A stretch of 64,000 nucleotides of DNA from Agmasoma carcini (nom. nud.) (lineage: Eukaryota; Microsporidia; Thelohaniidae): contig JAOXFI010000021.1 of assembly GCA_029232285.1 (NCBI GenBank), positions 17,098-81,097 of the forward strand, read 5' to 3'. The notes beneath the pieces were generated by a model. That model saw only the letters and a list, made by a program, of their open reading frames with translations. It did not search any database and was not told where the DNA came from. Positions 38,196 through 47,148 of this stretch are shown piece by piece. Both the position numbers and the translations under genes were made by a program. Each line of letters begins with the position of its first letter. Within the stretch, counting starts at the first letter, position 1.

Positions 38196-38462
38196 CACCC
38201 AAATTTAATTAATTCATCGTTACTATTTAACAATGGTTCAATATTTCTTGAAAATAAAATTTTTGAAAAAAGAGTAAAAATTTCCCTTATCCGAATTTTC
38301 AAAAGCCACTTATATTATTTCTAAATTAAAACAATGTATAGATTTATCAATAAATAAATATTTTAAAATTATTATAAAAATTTAATATTTTCTCGTATGA
38401 AGAAGTGCGTAAGTAGAACCTGTCACTTGATCTAAAACATACGAAATTAATATAAAAATTCA

Positions 38463-39899
38463 TTATGTTCTTGTATAAAAAAGTGTATAAGTAGAACGTG
38501 TTATTTGATTTTTTTCATCATCAACTTTTCCGTAACATTTATCAAAAACTTCTAAATTCTTTGTCTTACATACACAAGAATCATCAAACTTATAAATATT
38601 TCCATCTATTTTTATATTAGCGTAGTAATGACCATCTTCTGCACCTTTTATTCTTGATAGAACGACACCAGCAAAAAAATTATAATTAATCATTTTTTCT
38701 TTTATATTTAGATGAATAACATCAGTATATAAAACGGTTCTGTTTTCACCCCTTACCATATCTTCACTATATACTAATGCGTTACTCCTGCTTATTATTA
38801 TTCTTAAGATAGAAGGAAGATTAGCAATTGCATTCTTTTTTGCATTATTTACTATTTTATCATGAAAATCACATTTATAATCTTGAATATCCTCTTTCAC
38901 TGAATATTCATTAATGTATGATTCTACGTCCACAATATTATTCTCCATGGGATCAAGATATATTATTATAGAATTTTCTGTGGATTTTATTATTGATTTA
39001 TCACAGCAAGGTAAGTTTAGCTCAGTTTCTATTTCAATATTTACCATTTTTAAGAAATATTGTATAATACAATTATCCAAGCTATATATGATGCCCATTA
39101 AATATTCATCCACGTCCTGCTGCATTCCTAATTCTAATATATTTAATTTATTTGAAATATCAATACTACAAACTTTATGATAATTTGACTTAAATTTTGT
39201 ATATCCATCATTTTCTATAGTTGCATTCACATCCTTATACAAAAGTTCTTTAAGTGATTTATTCTTCTCATCAAGATCAATAAATACACTTTTAAGCTCT
39301 TGTGTGATTGTGTTCGATGAGTTATAAATAACAATCATATTCTTTAAAGAATCAAGTCTATATAAAATCTGAATTACTGCATTCTTATAGCATATGTTAC
39401 TGTTTGTGGGGTTAGATAAACCTACAAAATCATTCACATGAAAGTCTATGAAAGTCATTTCAACGTAGCATTCAGTAAAATCTAGATTATAAAAATGTAA
39501 TTGAGAATCATTTTCTAGTGTTGTTACTAAACTAGAGTTTCCTTCAACAACAATGTATAATTTTATAGTTTCACTACCAGTATAAGTTATTCTCAAGCCA
39601 TTTGCATTATATTTATATTTAAATGTTCTTGATTTGTTTCCTTCGTCTATAGAAAAAACATTTTTTTTACTTTTATTTTTATCTTTTCTAAATTCTAAAA
39701 TATAAGAATCTTTGGTTCGTAATTTATAACAAGTCAAGCCATTATTTTTTATTTTTGATGAATATTCCATTCCAAATATTGCATCACTATATGGCTGTGT
39801 ACTTAAAACACATTCACTTGTTTTTGTAATATCACATATATTAACTATAAGTGAAAGAATAGAAAAAATAATATTTTTTGTTTTTTTCTCTAGAGACAT
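38463..39899 (-). CDS. USP-type ubiquitin C-terminal hydrolase with predicted signal peptide
   Basis: A cysteine peptidase of the USP (UCH family 2) fold. The catalytic triad is readable. Cys170 sits in GLSNPTNSNICYKN, matching the Cys box G-L-x-N-x-G-x-x-C-Y-x-N although the usual G is changed. QQDVDEYL (260-267) is the QQD-x-x-E-F/Y motif. His424 sits in EDGHYYANI, with Asp439/440 in YKFDDS. A zinc pair is suggested by CC near 298-299 and YKCDFH near 341. Residues 1-30 are a Lys-containing start followed by IIFSILSLIVNICDI, a plausible signal peptide, which is unusual because USPs normally work in the cytosol or nucleus. Residues 31-155 are a beta-rich unknown region. The start is directly preceded by TTTTTTCCCC. 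A secreted deubiquitinase acting in the host cell is inference. Confidence 0.85.
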   Translation of the reverse strand: MSLEKKTKNIIFSILSLIVNICDITKTSECVLSTQPYSDAIFGMEYSSKIKNNGLTCYKLRTKDSYILEFRKDKNKSKKNVFSIDEGNKSRTFKYKYNANGLRITYTGSETIKLYIVVEGNSSLVTTLENDSQLHFYNLDFTECYVEMTFIDFHVNDFVGLSNPTNSNICYKNAVIQILYRLDSLKNMIVIYNSSNTITQELKSVFIDLDEKNKSLKELLYKDVNATIENDGYTKFKSNYHKVCSIDISNKLNILELGMQQDVDEYLMGIIYSLDNCIIQYFLKMVNIEIETELNLPCCDKSIIKSTENSIIIYLDPMENNIVDVESYINEYSVKEDIQDYKCDFHDKIVNNAKKNAIANLPSILRIIISRSNALVYSEDMVRGENRTVLYTDVIHLNIKEKMINYNFFAGVVLSRIKGAEDGHYYANIKIDGNIYKFDDSCVCKTKNLEVFDKCYGKVDDEKNQITRSTYTLFYTRT

Positions 39900-39909
39900 G
39901 GGGAAAAAA
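39900..39909 (-). promoter_or_regulatory. CCCC start signal of the USP gene
   Basis: In sense, TTTTTTCCCC abuts the ATG with no spacing. Same layout as the Swi3-like and uL3 genes. Confidence 0.55.
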
Positions 39910-40249
39910 TAATATTTTTATTAAAAAAAGAAAATTAATTAAAAACGATAAAATTTTGTATTAGTTATTGTAAAAAGGAGTAATTCACATTGATTTGATT
40001 ATTTTGAAGTATTTATTAAAATTTGATGTATTTGTACTTATTATAATTAAAAATATTGATGATAAAGATATAGATAGCATAAGTTAAATATTATAATACG
40101 ATTTTTATTTATACTAAAGCATACGAGGGGGGTGTAAGTCAAATTTACAAAGACTGATCATAGATGATTTTTTTTAATCATTACAAATATAAATAATACA
40201 GTTTGTAATATCAAAAATAATTTAGCAACCAATGATTGTTTTATTATGA
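39910..40249. other. AT-rich spacer between divergent genes
   Basis: No gene seen; contains an isolated GAGGGGGGTG run near 40126. Confidence 0.35.
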
Positions 40250-40400
40250 GAGTACAGAATAGAAATAGCGATCAATTGGGCTAAAACAAGTAGCCTTGTT
40301 TATTCTAAAAACTAGTTTGCTGTCGAAGATTGTATTTCTTCTTATTGATAAAGATCCAGTTTCGAAATCACTAAATTCCTATGGTAGGTGTCTTTATAAT
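40250..40400 (+). repeat. Dispersed LTR-like repeat copy
   Basis: TAGCCTTGTTTATTCTAAAA, then ACTAGTTTGCTGTCGA, then TTTCTTCTTATTGAT follow the order seen in the copies at 13295-13600 and 42530-42720. Confidence 0.5.
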
Positions 40401-40555
40401 TTGATATTACCACAATTTATATTAGAATATGATTCTATCAATATTTTCAATTTCTAAGTGATTTGTATGATTTTTCTGCACGTTTTTTGTATCATACTTG
40501 GAACAATAAATTTATTTATTATTATCAAGTTAATATCTTCATAACTATATAAAAT
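40401..40555. other. AT-rich spacer
   Basis: Nothing recognised. Confidence 0.3.
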
Positions 40556-40885
40556 CATGGTTATATATCAATTATAACATTATTATATCAACTATACGAC
40601 TATTATAACACTTATATATTAATTATACGACTATTATACCAATTATAACATTTATATATCAACTATACGACTATTATACCAATTATACTACTATTATATC
40701 AACTATACTACTATTATACCAACTATAAATCACTTATATATTAATTATACGACTATTATATCAATTATACGACTATTATACCAACTATAACACTTTTTTA
40801 CCACTAATATACCAACTATAACATATTATATCAATTATACCACTATTATACCAAATATAACACTTATATACTAACTATAAACATC
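40556..40885. repeat. Tandem repeat of TATACGACTATTATACCAAT units
   Basis: Irregular 16-24 base units alternating TATCAATTATA, CGACTATTATA and CCAACTATAACACTTA. It ends about 60 bases before the Sly1 gene. Confidence 0.9.
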
Positions 40886-40943
40886 TTTTCTCTACTTTAT
40901 TGTTTTGTTTGCTATAGTTCTTCAAAATTTTTAGAAATATTCC

Positions 40944-42437
40944 ATGTTAAGGATTAAACAAAAACAAAGACTAATTGAAATGCTTTCTCCTAAAAACACA
41001 TCCTTTAAGGTTCTAATCCTTGATAAACACACTCAGGACATATTAACAACCATTTTAAAGATATCTGATCTTAGAGATTGCGGTATCACCATTCACTTCC
41101 TTTCTAACTCTCAAAGAACACCAATCCCTTCAATCCCTGCCATATATTTCGTATCATCATCAATCGAAGTCTACAAAGACTTAATCAATAACTTTTACAA
41201 CTGTTATTACCTTAATTTCTCACTCTATATCTCTAGAAAAGATTTAGAAGAAATCGCTATCAAAATGAGTGAAAAACAAGAGGCAAACAAAATATGTGCA
41301 GTGAAGGATCAATTTATTGATTTTATTTCTTTACAAGACGAATTATTTACACTTAACCTAGAAAACAGCTTTATTCATAGAAACAGTGAAAAACAACAAA
41401 AACAGGTGATTTATAGCTTATTAAGTACATTTATAACACTAAACGAATCACCTCTGCTAATTACCGACAGTAAAATCGGTAGTATCGTAAGATCAAAGTT
41501 AAAATCACTAAAATTAATTAAAAAGACACCAAAAAGACCAATATGTATCATATTGGATAGAGACTATGACTTATCTGAGCCTATGAAGCACAGTTTGAAC
41601 TACGTAGAAATATTACACGATCTCTTCAACATTAAACTAAATAAACTAGAGGATATCAGTCTTGATACAGATTCAGAATTTTATAAAGAAAATATGTTTG
41701 AAAGTTTCCCTATTGTAGTTCAGAAAGTTGAAAGTGATCTTCATGAATATAAAAAAGAAATGGCTTTGAGATGTATTGATGAAAATAGCGATAAAAAAAC
41801 CATTCAAGAGGCACTGGAAAAGGCACCTGACCTACAAAGGAAGAATGAAATTGTAAATAATAATTTGAATTTGTGTATGAAAGTTGTTGATGAAGTCAAA
41901 AAAAGAAATATTGATGATTTTTACTATTTTGAAGAAAATCCTGATAAAAATGAACTTTTAGATTTAAGTGATAAGGGGAATGAGAATGACATTCTAAGGC
42001 TTGCAATTTCTCTTCTTAAAACAAAACATGCAGATTTTATTGAGCCTTTACTTAGTAAGAGAAATGTTGATTCATCAATTATCAAATTTATGAAAGAAAA
42101 TATAAAAAATGATGAAAGTTTTGGATCTAAGTTTAAAAAGCTTATATTTAAAGAGAAATCGGTGCTTTATAGCTATGTTGATGGTATTTTGGGTAGGATA
42201 AAGAGTCAAAACTTAGAGGATGTGCAGACTTTTGATGTATTTGATAATGATTTATATTTTAGTGAAATATCAAGGGTTATTGTTTTTATAAATGGAGGGG
42301 CTACATATTCTGAGTTAAGAGAACTTAAGGAGATTGAAAAACAATATAAAATACCAGTGATTCTTGGGGGTACTGAAATATTGAATGCGGACGAGTATAT
42401 AAATCAGTTAAAAGATGTTATGAAGGTAAATAAATGA
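40944..42437 (+). CDS. SLY1: Sec1/Munc18-family protein, Sly1 type
   Basis: An SM protein that clasps SNARE complexes in ER-Golgi traffic. Domain 1 is diagnostic: MLRIKQKQRLIEML, then FKVLILDKHTQDILTTILKI, then LRDCGITIHFLSNSQR and PIPSIPAIYFVSSS, then YLNFSLYISRKDLEEIA. This is Sly1 wording rather than Vps45 or Sec1. Domain 2 contains RPICIILDRDYDLSEPMKH (about 201-220), and the C-terminus ends with VFINGGATYSELREL, then VILGGTEILNADEYINQL, the conserved SM tail. At 497 residues it is about a quarter shorter than yeast Sly1, with domain 3 pruned. The SNARE gene 4.7 kb downstream could encode a partner, but that is only a possibility. The start follows TTTTTAGAAATATTCC. Confidence 0.92.
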   Translation: MLRIKQKQRLIEMLSPKNTSFKVLILDKHTQDILTTILKISDLRDCGITIHFLSNSQRTPIPSIPAIYFVSSSIEVYKDLINNFYNCYYLNFSLYISRKDLEEIAIKMSEKQEANKICAVKDQFIDFISLQDELFTLNLENSFIHRNSEKQQKQVIYSLLSTFITLNESPLLITDSKIGSIVRSKLKSLKLIKKTPKRPICIILDRDYDLSEPMKHSLNYVEILHDLFNIKLNKLEDISLDTDSEFYKENMFESFPIVVQKVESDLHEYKKEMALRCIDENSDKKTIQEALEKAPDLQRKNEIVNNNLNLCMKVVDEVKKRNIDDFYYFEENPDKNELLDLSDKGNENDILRLAISLLKTKHADFIEPLLSKRNVDSSIIKFMKENIKNDESFGSKFKKLIFKEKSVLYSYVDGILGRIKSQNLEDVQTFDVFDNDLYFSEISRVIVFINGGATYSELRELKEIEKQYKIPVILGGTEILNADEYINQLKDVMKVNK

Positions 42438-42529
42438 ATAATGAGCTTAAAATGATTTTTAGTTATAGTTTTAGATTTTTGATTTAACTTGAGTTGAGGC
42501 CTTGCAATAAATCCAGACCCTCATGTGGT
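42438..42529. other. Short spacer
   Basis: Nothing recognised. Confidence 0.3.
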
Positions 42530-42720
42530 AACGTTAGAAACAACTGATAAAAGGTATATAATTGGTTAATAGCAGGGCTGTTGATGATAACCCTGTTCAT
42601 TATGAAAGACTAGTTTGTGATCGATAGATAATCCCCTCGGGATCTCAAAGATATAAGCTAGTTGGTGTGCGTAATAGGGTTAAGCTAGCTTAAATATAGT
42701 ATGATGTCTTTAAAGTTTTA
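42530..42720 (+). repeat. Dispersed LTR-like repeat, best single copy
   Basis: In order: ACGTTAGAAACAACTG, ATAACCCTGTTCATTATG, CTAGTTTGTGATCGATAGAT, CCCTCGGGATCTCAAAGAT, AGCTAGTTGGTGTGCGTAAT, GGTTAAGCTAGCTTA. It joins the blocks found separately at 9890-10140 and 13295-13600, so it shows that those belong to one family. Confidence 0.6.
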
Positions 42721-42961
42721 TCAAAATACGAAGGGTATGAGGTCGCTACTCTTTTAATTTTAATTTTTGTATAAAATGTGATGATTTTCCTTAAGTAATT
42801 ATTAGATGGTTGTTAATTAATACCACTTGCCCCAGACCAGATATCAGTTGATATATGATCAACATAATTATGTTTAATAAACTTACATTTAATACAAATA
42901 TTTATAGTTTTATGTCTCTAGTGGTTGATAAGTAACATTTTATTATATTTTTTAAAAATAT
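42721..42961. other. AT-rich spacer
   Basis: Nothing recognised. Confidence 0.3.
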
Positions 42962-43753
42962 TTATTCATATACAAATATTTCACCATAACATATATTTTG
43001 AACCACCATAATTTCCCCTTTTGAAGCTCTTATAAGGATATTGTAAAACCAATCAGCCTGTGTCAATACCTCTTCTAAGATTTCGTTAACATTACCACAA
43101 ATAGAGTGACTAGACATTGTACTTGAAATTCTAGGATCTTCTATTGATAAATCATCATTTATATCATTAATTTCAAGACTAGGACTTTCGATTTCGTTCT
43201 TGAATAATTCTAAGAACTTTTTATGAACAAAATAAATATTTGAATTTTTTATCAAAGACTTTTTGTCTGTTTTTGTATGACTTGAATTATAAGGATTTAT
43301 GTCAATTTTATTATCAAAAATTCTCTTTTTAATCTCAAATTCAATATTATTGTAAGTTTCATCAATGACAAAGTCAATATTATCGTTTGTCATTGAATTA
43401 TTCCTAAACCTTTCATTACTTGATTCTGAATCATCAATAATGTTTAGATCAACTTTATCAAGTTGTATTTTCTTAGGTTGACAATTAGTTTTATCTTTGA
43501 GAACCCTTTCTTTGACTGTACATAGATTAAGCTTTAGAACCCACAACCTTTGCAGACCAATTAATAAATATGAATACAGTCTAAGAGCAAATGGAACATC
43601 AGGAGACTCTATTTTATCAATCAATTCACCTATTTTCAAGTCAAGAATCTGTTTTTTAGTGACTTTACGTTGTCCTTTGTATGTTGATATATAATATAAA
43701 ATTGATAGCTCAGTTTTACTTTTTAAACTTAACAATTCCTTAGAGTAGAACAT
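42962..43753 (-). CDS. Cohesin kleisin subunit, Rad21/Rec8 family
   Basis: The kleisin that closes the Smc1-Smc3 ring. The N-terminal domain (residues 1-85) is clear: MFYSKELLSLKSKTELSILY, then RKVTKKQILDLKIGELIDKI, then VPFALRLYSYLLIGLQRLWV, as in Scc1/Rad21 (MFYS, then the P-x-x-x-x-A-L-R-L-Q-x-x-L-L-Y-G block). The C-terminal winged-helix motif ends the protein: FYNILIRASKGEIMVVQNIC, then YGEIFVY. The central part is only about 140 residues of acidic, Asn-rich linker, making the protein 263 aa against more than 560 in yeast. No separase-site consensus (E-x-x-R) stands out in the linker. Mitotic or meiotic type cannot be decided. The next gene on the same strand, upstream, encodes haspin. 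Confidence 0.9.
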   Translation of the reverse strand: MFYSKELLSLKSKTELSILYYISTYKGQRKVTKKQILDLKIGELIDKIESPDVPFALRLYSYLLIGLQRLWVLKLNLCTVKERVLKDKTNCQPKKIQLDKVDLNIIDDSESSNERFRNNSMTNDNIDFVIDETYNNIEFEIKKRIFDNKIDINPYNSSHTKTDKKSLIKNSNIYFVHKKFLELFKNEIESPSLEINDINDDLSIEDPRISSTMSSHSICGNVNEILEEVLTQADWFYNILIRASKGEIMVVQNICYGEIFVYE

Positions 43754-44409
43754 AAAAATAAAAAAATTGTTATTTTTAACATTGTTTAGTTTATTTAAAC
43801 TTAATTTTAATATAAAATATGATAATTTATAATTAATAATAGTTATATTATGATAGGGTTATTTTATTGTAAAATATAATGTTTTAACCTTATTTTAACA
43901 CTATTTTAGCATATATTATGGTATTTTAACCATATTTTAGCATATTTTTATTAATATTATAATATCATAAATTTAACCTAAAAAATACAATAATTATATA
44001 ATTATTTGTTATTTAATATTTGATATGAAAGCCTTTCATATAGGTATGAAACATAATTCAATGGAGAAACTTTATATATAAGAAAATAATAATTTTATAA
44101 CCTTATACACAACAAAATAAAATCATTCTTTTACAATATTATACACAACGAAAGATTACACAAATTATATAAGAATTTTGATGTTACTTCAATCCTGATC
44201 AAAATATACAAATATGAAATTATTTATAGATTTAAATATTTATTATGAAATTGATAACAAGACAGATAATTATATTTAAAGTTTTACTATTATTTGTCTT
44301 TATTCTTAAATTTAGAAAAGTATTTTACATGGTTTTAAACACTTTAGTTTGAATTATAATTGTTAATTTATGTTTTATATTATAAGTTAAGAATCTTATA
44401 TAAATTTAT
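43754..44409. other. AT-rich spacer
   Basis: Between kleisin and haspin genes. Runs of TTTTAAC, CATATTTTAGC and related steps near 43880-43970 form a weak tandem repeat. No gene. Confidence 0.4.
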
Positions 44410-44545
44410 CACAATTTTTTATTTCTGAACGAGAATCGAACCAATACCTCAGTTTTATATTAAAGTTAATAACCTTATATAAATTTACTCACAATTTTTA
44501 TTTCTGAACGAGAATCGAACCAATACCTCTTGTACTAGCAATATG
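44410..44545 (-). repeat. Two copies of a tRNA 3'-half-like motif
   Basis: In the reverse direction both copies read GAGGTATTGGTTCGATTCTC followed by GTTCAGAAATAAAAA. This has the T-loop consensus GGTTCGATTC and the spacing of a tRNA 3' half. No matching 5' acceptor strand or D arm lies within range, and the T stem has a mismatch, so these look like tRNA-derived fragments copied in tandem (86-87 bp apart). Confidence 0.4.
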
Positions 44546-44625
44546 ATACACAATCATTTTATAAAAATATTAAATAATTATTTATTTGTTTATTTTACGA
44601 TCACTTAATCAATTCAATTACATAT
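44546..44625. other. Short AT-rich spacer
   Basis: Nothing recognised. Confidence 0.3.
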
Positions 44626-46527
44626 TTAAATATATTTTAACCTTTTTTGCACACCCCTAAGATTCTTAGAGTCCTTCACAATACCAAGTATCGTCTCACT
44701 AGTTTTATATTTATATTTCTCTACCATCTTCTCACATAAATATTCAATCCATAACTTATTTGATAATTCATCAAAACCAACCCAATTCACTTTTTTCATC
44801 TTTCTATAATATCCAAACTGTATATCAACACTTGAATCTCCTTCAAACAACCACTCTTTATCATTTAAATCCGTATAAACTGTCTTTCCATCAATCACCA
44901 TCCTACTTATTGAAAAATCAATAATTTTAATACAAATTTTATCATCAACCCTCTTCAATAACACATTCCCCCAATGTAAATCTCTATGTTCAAACTCATA
45001 CTTATCTTCTAAACTTACAAATATATTAACTATGTCTTTTATAAAGCAATTAATCTCCATTTCATCATTAAAATCAAACTTTTCAAGATCAGTTCCACAA
45101 TCTTCCATAATCACAACTCCAAACTTTGAATTTCTCTTGTAAAAATCTGGTCTAACATTTTCAGGATTAATATATTCATCCCAAGCCTTTAAATATGGCC
45201 TTGTATACTTACCATACACAAAAAATGCATCTATCATTTTACATATTGAATTTTCAGTAGATAAATTCTTTAAAAAATAAATTTCTTTAAGAAATTCACA
45301 AGTCTTATAATACTCGGATATTGGTATAACTTTATAAACCTTATCATCAACCTTAAATACTTCAGAAAAAGAAGCTTCTCCAATTTTTATAGGATTTGAT
45401 GGTAAACTTTCAAATCTTTTAGAGGGCAGATCAAGAAAGGTTGAAATCTCTTCATCGCTAATTATATTCTCAAAGGCAGTCGAAGTCTTAAGAGATAATT
45501 TATATCCTTCTTCAAAAGTAGATTTTGAACCACTTCTATTATTCACAGATAAATTTATAATATCAAATTTAGTACTAGGCAATTCTTCATGTATTTTGAT
45601 CATTTCAGAATCAACCACCCCATTTTGACCATCGCAAACATTACTTGTTAGTACAGTATCATCTAAACAATCATCTTTTAAAGACTCGGTCTTCACTTCT
45701 GAATCATTTATAACTACATTCGTATTTTTTTCAGATTTATTTTTACAATAAACCACATCAGATGCTGCAACCTTATTTTTCTTAGGCTTATCTAAAGAAT
45801 CCTCCACCTCACTTGAATCATCAATTGATAAAATGGTTAAATTCAATGAATCATTCATAGCTCTAAGCTTTAGCCTTCTTCGTTTCACTATTTCTCTTTG
45901 GATCAACGTATTTCTATCTCTACTGGTCAATAAATGACGTTTCGAATTAGGATCAAAACTATCTTTAATATAATTAACTGAATCAATTTCAATATTATCA
46001 TCCTCTAATACTTTTCTTATCAAAGCCTTTTCATAATTATCAGTCGTTTTTCCTCTATAGACAACACTAGGGATGGTTATTCCGGAACTTGAATTAAAAT
46101 CATTTATAGAAGATAAACTCGATTTTCTAGAAGAAACTCGCTGAACAGACTTGGCCATCCTTTCCGATTCTAAAATTTCACTTTTTACATCGGATGAGAC
46201 ATTGAGTTTTACAATTCTACCACCAATAGACTTTACTGATATTTTGTTATCATTTTGATTATCATATATGTTAATTTTTTTACTCAGATTGCTATTGGAC
46301 ACACAATAGTTGGACTTATTGTCTCTTTTTTTACAATTCAACCTAATAAACATGGGTTTTATTGTATTTGATTTGATTGTGCTATTTCTTTTATTTTTAT
46401 CTTCATTTAGTGTGGTCAAAAGACTATTATTAGGGTCTGAGCTTCTAAAAGTCCTTTTTAGTTTTCTAAATCTCTTAGATACTGAATTCTCTTTAACAAT
46501 ATTACTTTTCCCAAATCCTTTTGCCAT
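44626..46527 (-). CDS. Haspin-family histone H3 kinase
   Basis: Mitotic kinase; family members phosphorylate histone H3 Thr3 at centromeres. The 633 residues divide into a basic, Ser-rich, probably disordered N-terminal region (1-385) and a kinase domain (about 390-625). Landmarks are IGEASFSEVFKV (glycine loop), VYKVIPI (Lys), CEFLKEIYFLKNL, FGVVIMEDCGTDLEKF and HRDLHWGNVLLKR (HRD at 514-516). The haspin-specific IKIIDFSISRM follows, with DFS in place of DFG, a divergence shared by other haspins (usually DYT). VIDGKTVYTDLNDKEWLFEG and QFGYYRKMKK are also haspin wording. The start codon is 36 bases from the divergent gene at 46564, so the two must share a promoter region. The neighbouring kleisin gene may be coincidence. 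Confidence 0.9.
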   Translation of the reverse strand: MAKGFGKSNIVKENSVSKRFRKLKRTFRSSDPNNSLLTTLNEDKNKRNSTIKSNTIKPMFIRLNCKKRDNKSNYCVSNSNLSKKINIYDNQNDNKISVKSIGGRIVKLNVSSDVKSEILESERMAKSVQRVSSRKSSLSSINDFNSSSGITIPSVVYRGKTTDNYEKALIRKVLEDDNIEIDSVNYIKDSFDPNSKRHLLTSRDRNTLIQREIVKRRRLKLRAMNDSLNLTILSIDDSSEVEDSLDKPKKNKVAASDVVYCKNKSEKNTNVVINDSEVKTESLKDDCLDDTVLTSNVCDGQNGVVDSEMIKIHEELPSTKFDIINLSVNNRSGSKSTFEEGYKLSLKTSTAFENIISDEEISTFLDLPSKRFESLPSNPIKIGEASFSEVFKVDDKVYKVIPISEYYKTCEFLKEIYFLKNLSTENSICKMIDAFFVYGKYTRPYLKAWDEYINPENVRPDFYKRNSKFGVVIMEDCGTDLEKFDFNDEMEINCFIKDIVNIFVSLEDKYEFEHRDLHWGNVLLKRVDDKICIKIIDFSISRMVIDGKTVYTDLNDKEWLFEGDSSVDIQFGYYRKMKKVNWVGFDELSNKLWIEYLCEKMVEKYKYKTSETILGIVKDSKNLRGVQKRLKYI

Positions 46528-46563
46528 GTGTATGTGGTCAAAATTATTTTTGAAAAATTTACC

Positions 46564-47103
46564 ATGGATGTAGATCTATTCAACACACTTACAAAAATTA
46601 TGGAAATAGAGGACAAAGAAAGATGTAAAGCAGAAACCATCCGATTAGGCAAATATTTGAAAACTTTGGACGAAAATACCGCTCCAGATGTCATAATAAG
46701 ATTTATAAGGCACTCTTACAGAGTATTAACTGCAAGTGATCTACCTTCTAGTCTTAGCAGAAAATTTAACGTTAAAATTGAGAAAGATAGAAAAATTAAA
46801 TTTGGAGATAATAAAGATTATGATTTGACTTCAATATTTTATAGTGAGGAGGGTAAAAGACAAAGGAAAAGGGAACTTATTAGTGTACCAATATCAAATG
46901 TTGACAGCTCAAGGAAATTTAAGCCTATTAAAATGTATGATAAGCTTAAAGAAAACACACCAAAATATATATATTTGACTGATGTGGGTCTTAAAAATGA
47001 ATATCCACCATATGAGAATATGGGAAGGACTATTTTTGAAAATATGTTTGATATTGATCAGGTAATTGAGAATCCATACATCTTAAATAAGAAACGACTT
47101 TAA
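46564..47103 (+). CDS. Hypothetical protein
   Basis: A 179-residue protein from the ATG at 46564. A longer frame opens only with GTG at 46528, inside the divergent start region, so 46564 is preferred. I do not recognise the family. The N-terminal half (VDLFNTLTKIMEIEDKERCK to IIRFIRHSYRVLT) looks like a small helical bundle. The middle is basic (KRQRKRELISVPIS), and the C-terminal part contains YIYLTDVGLKNEYPPYENMG, perhaps a conserved short motif. There is no signal peptide or membrane span. It has only 36 bases of shared promoter with haspin and ends 45 bases before the SNARE gene, the most compact stretch in the window. Confidence 0.75.
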   Translation: MDVDLFNTLTKIMEIEDKERCKAETIRLGKYLKTLDENTAPDVIIRFIRHSYRVLTASDLPSSLSRKFNVKIEKDRKIKFGDNKDYDLTSIFYSEEGKRQRKRELISVPISNVDSSRKFKPIKMYDKLKENTPKYIYLTDVGLKNEYPPYENMGRTIFENMFDIDQVIENPYILNKKRL

Positions 47104-47148
47104 AATAAATTTGTTTGATGTTTTTAAAAAAAATTTATTGTTGTAAAA

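Noticed and set aside
38075..38302. 75-residue - strand frame next to the USP gene
   Set aside because: It begins with TTG, has no ATG before the repeat units and stops within them. Treated as a decayed coding repeat.
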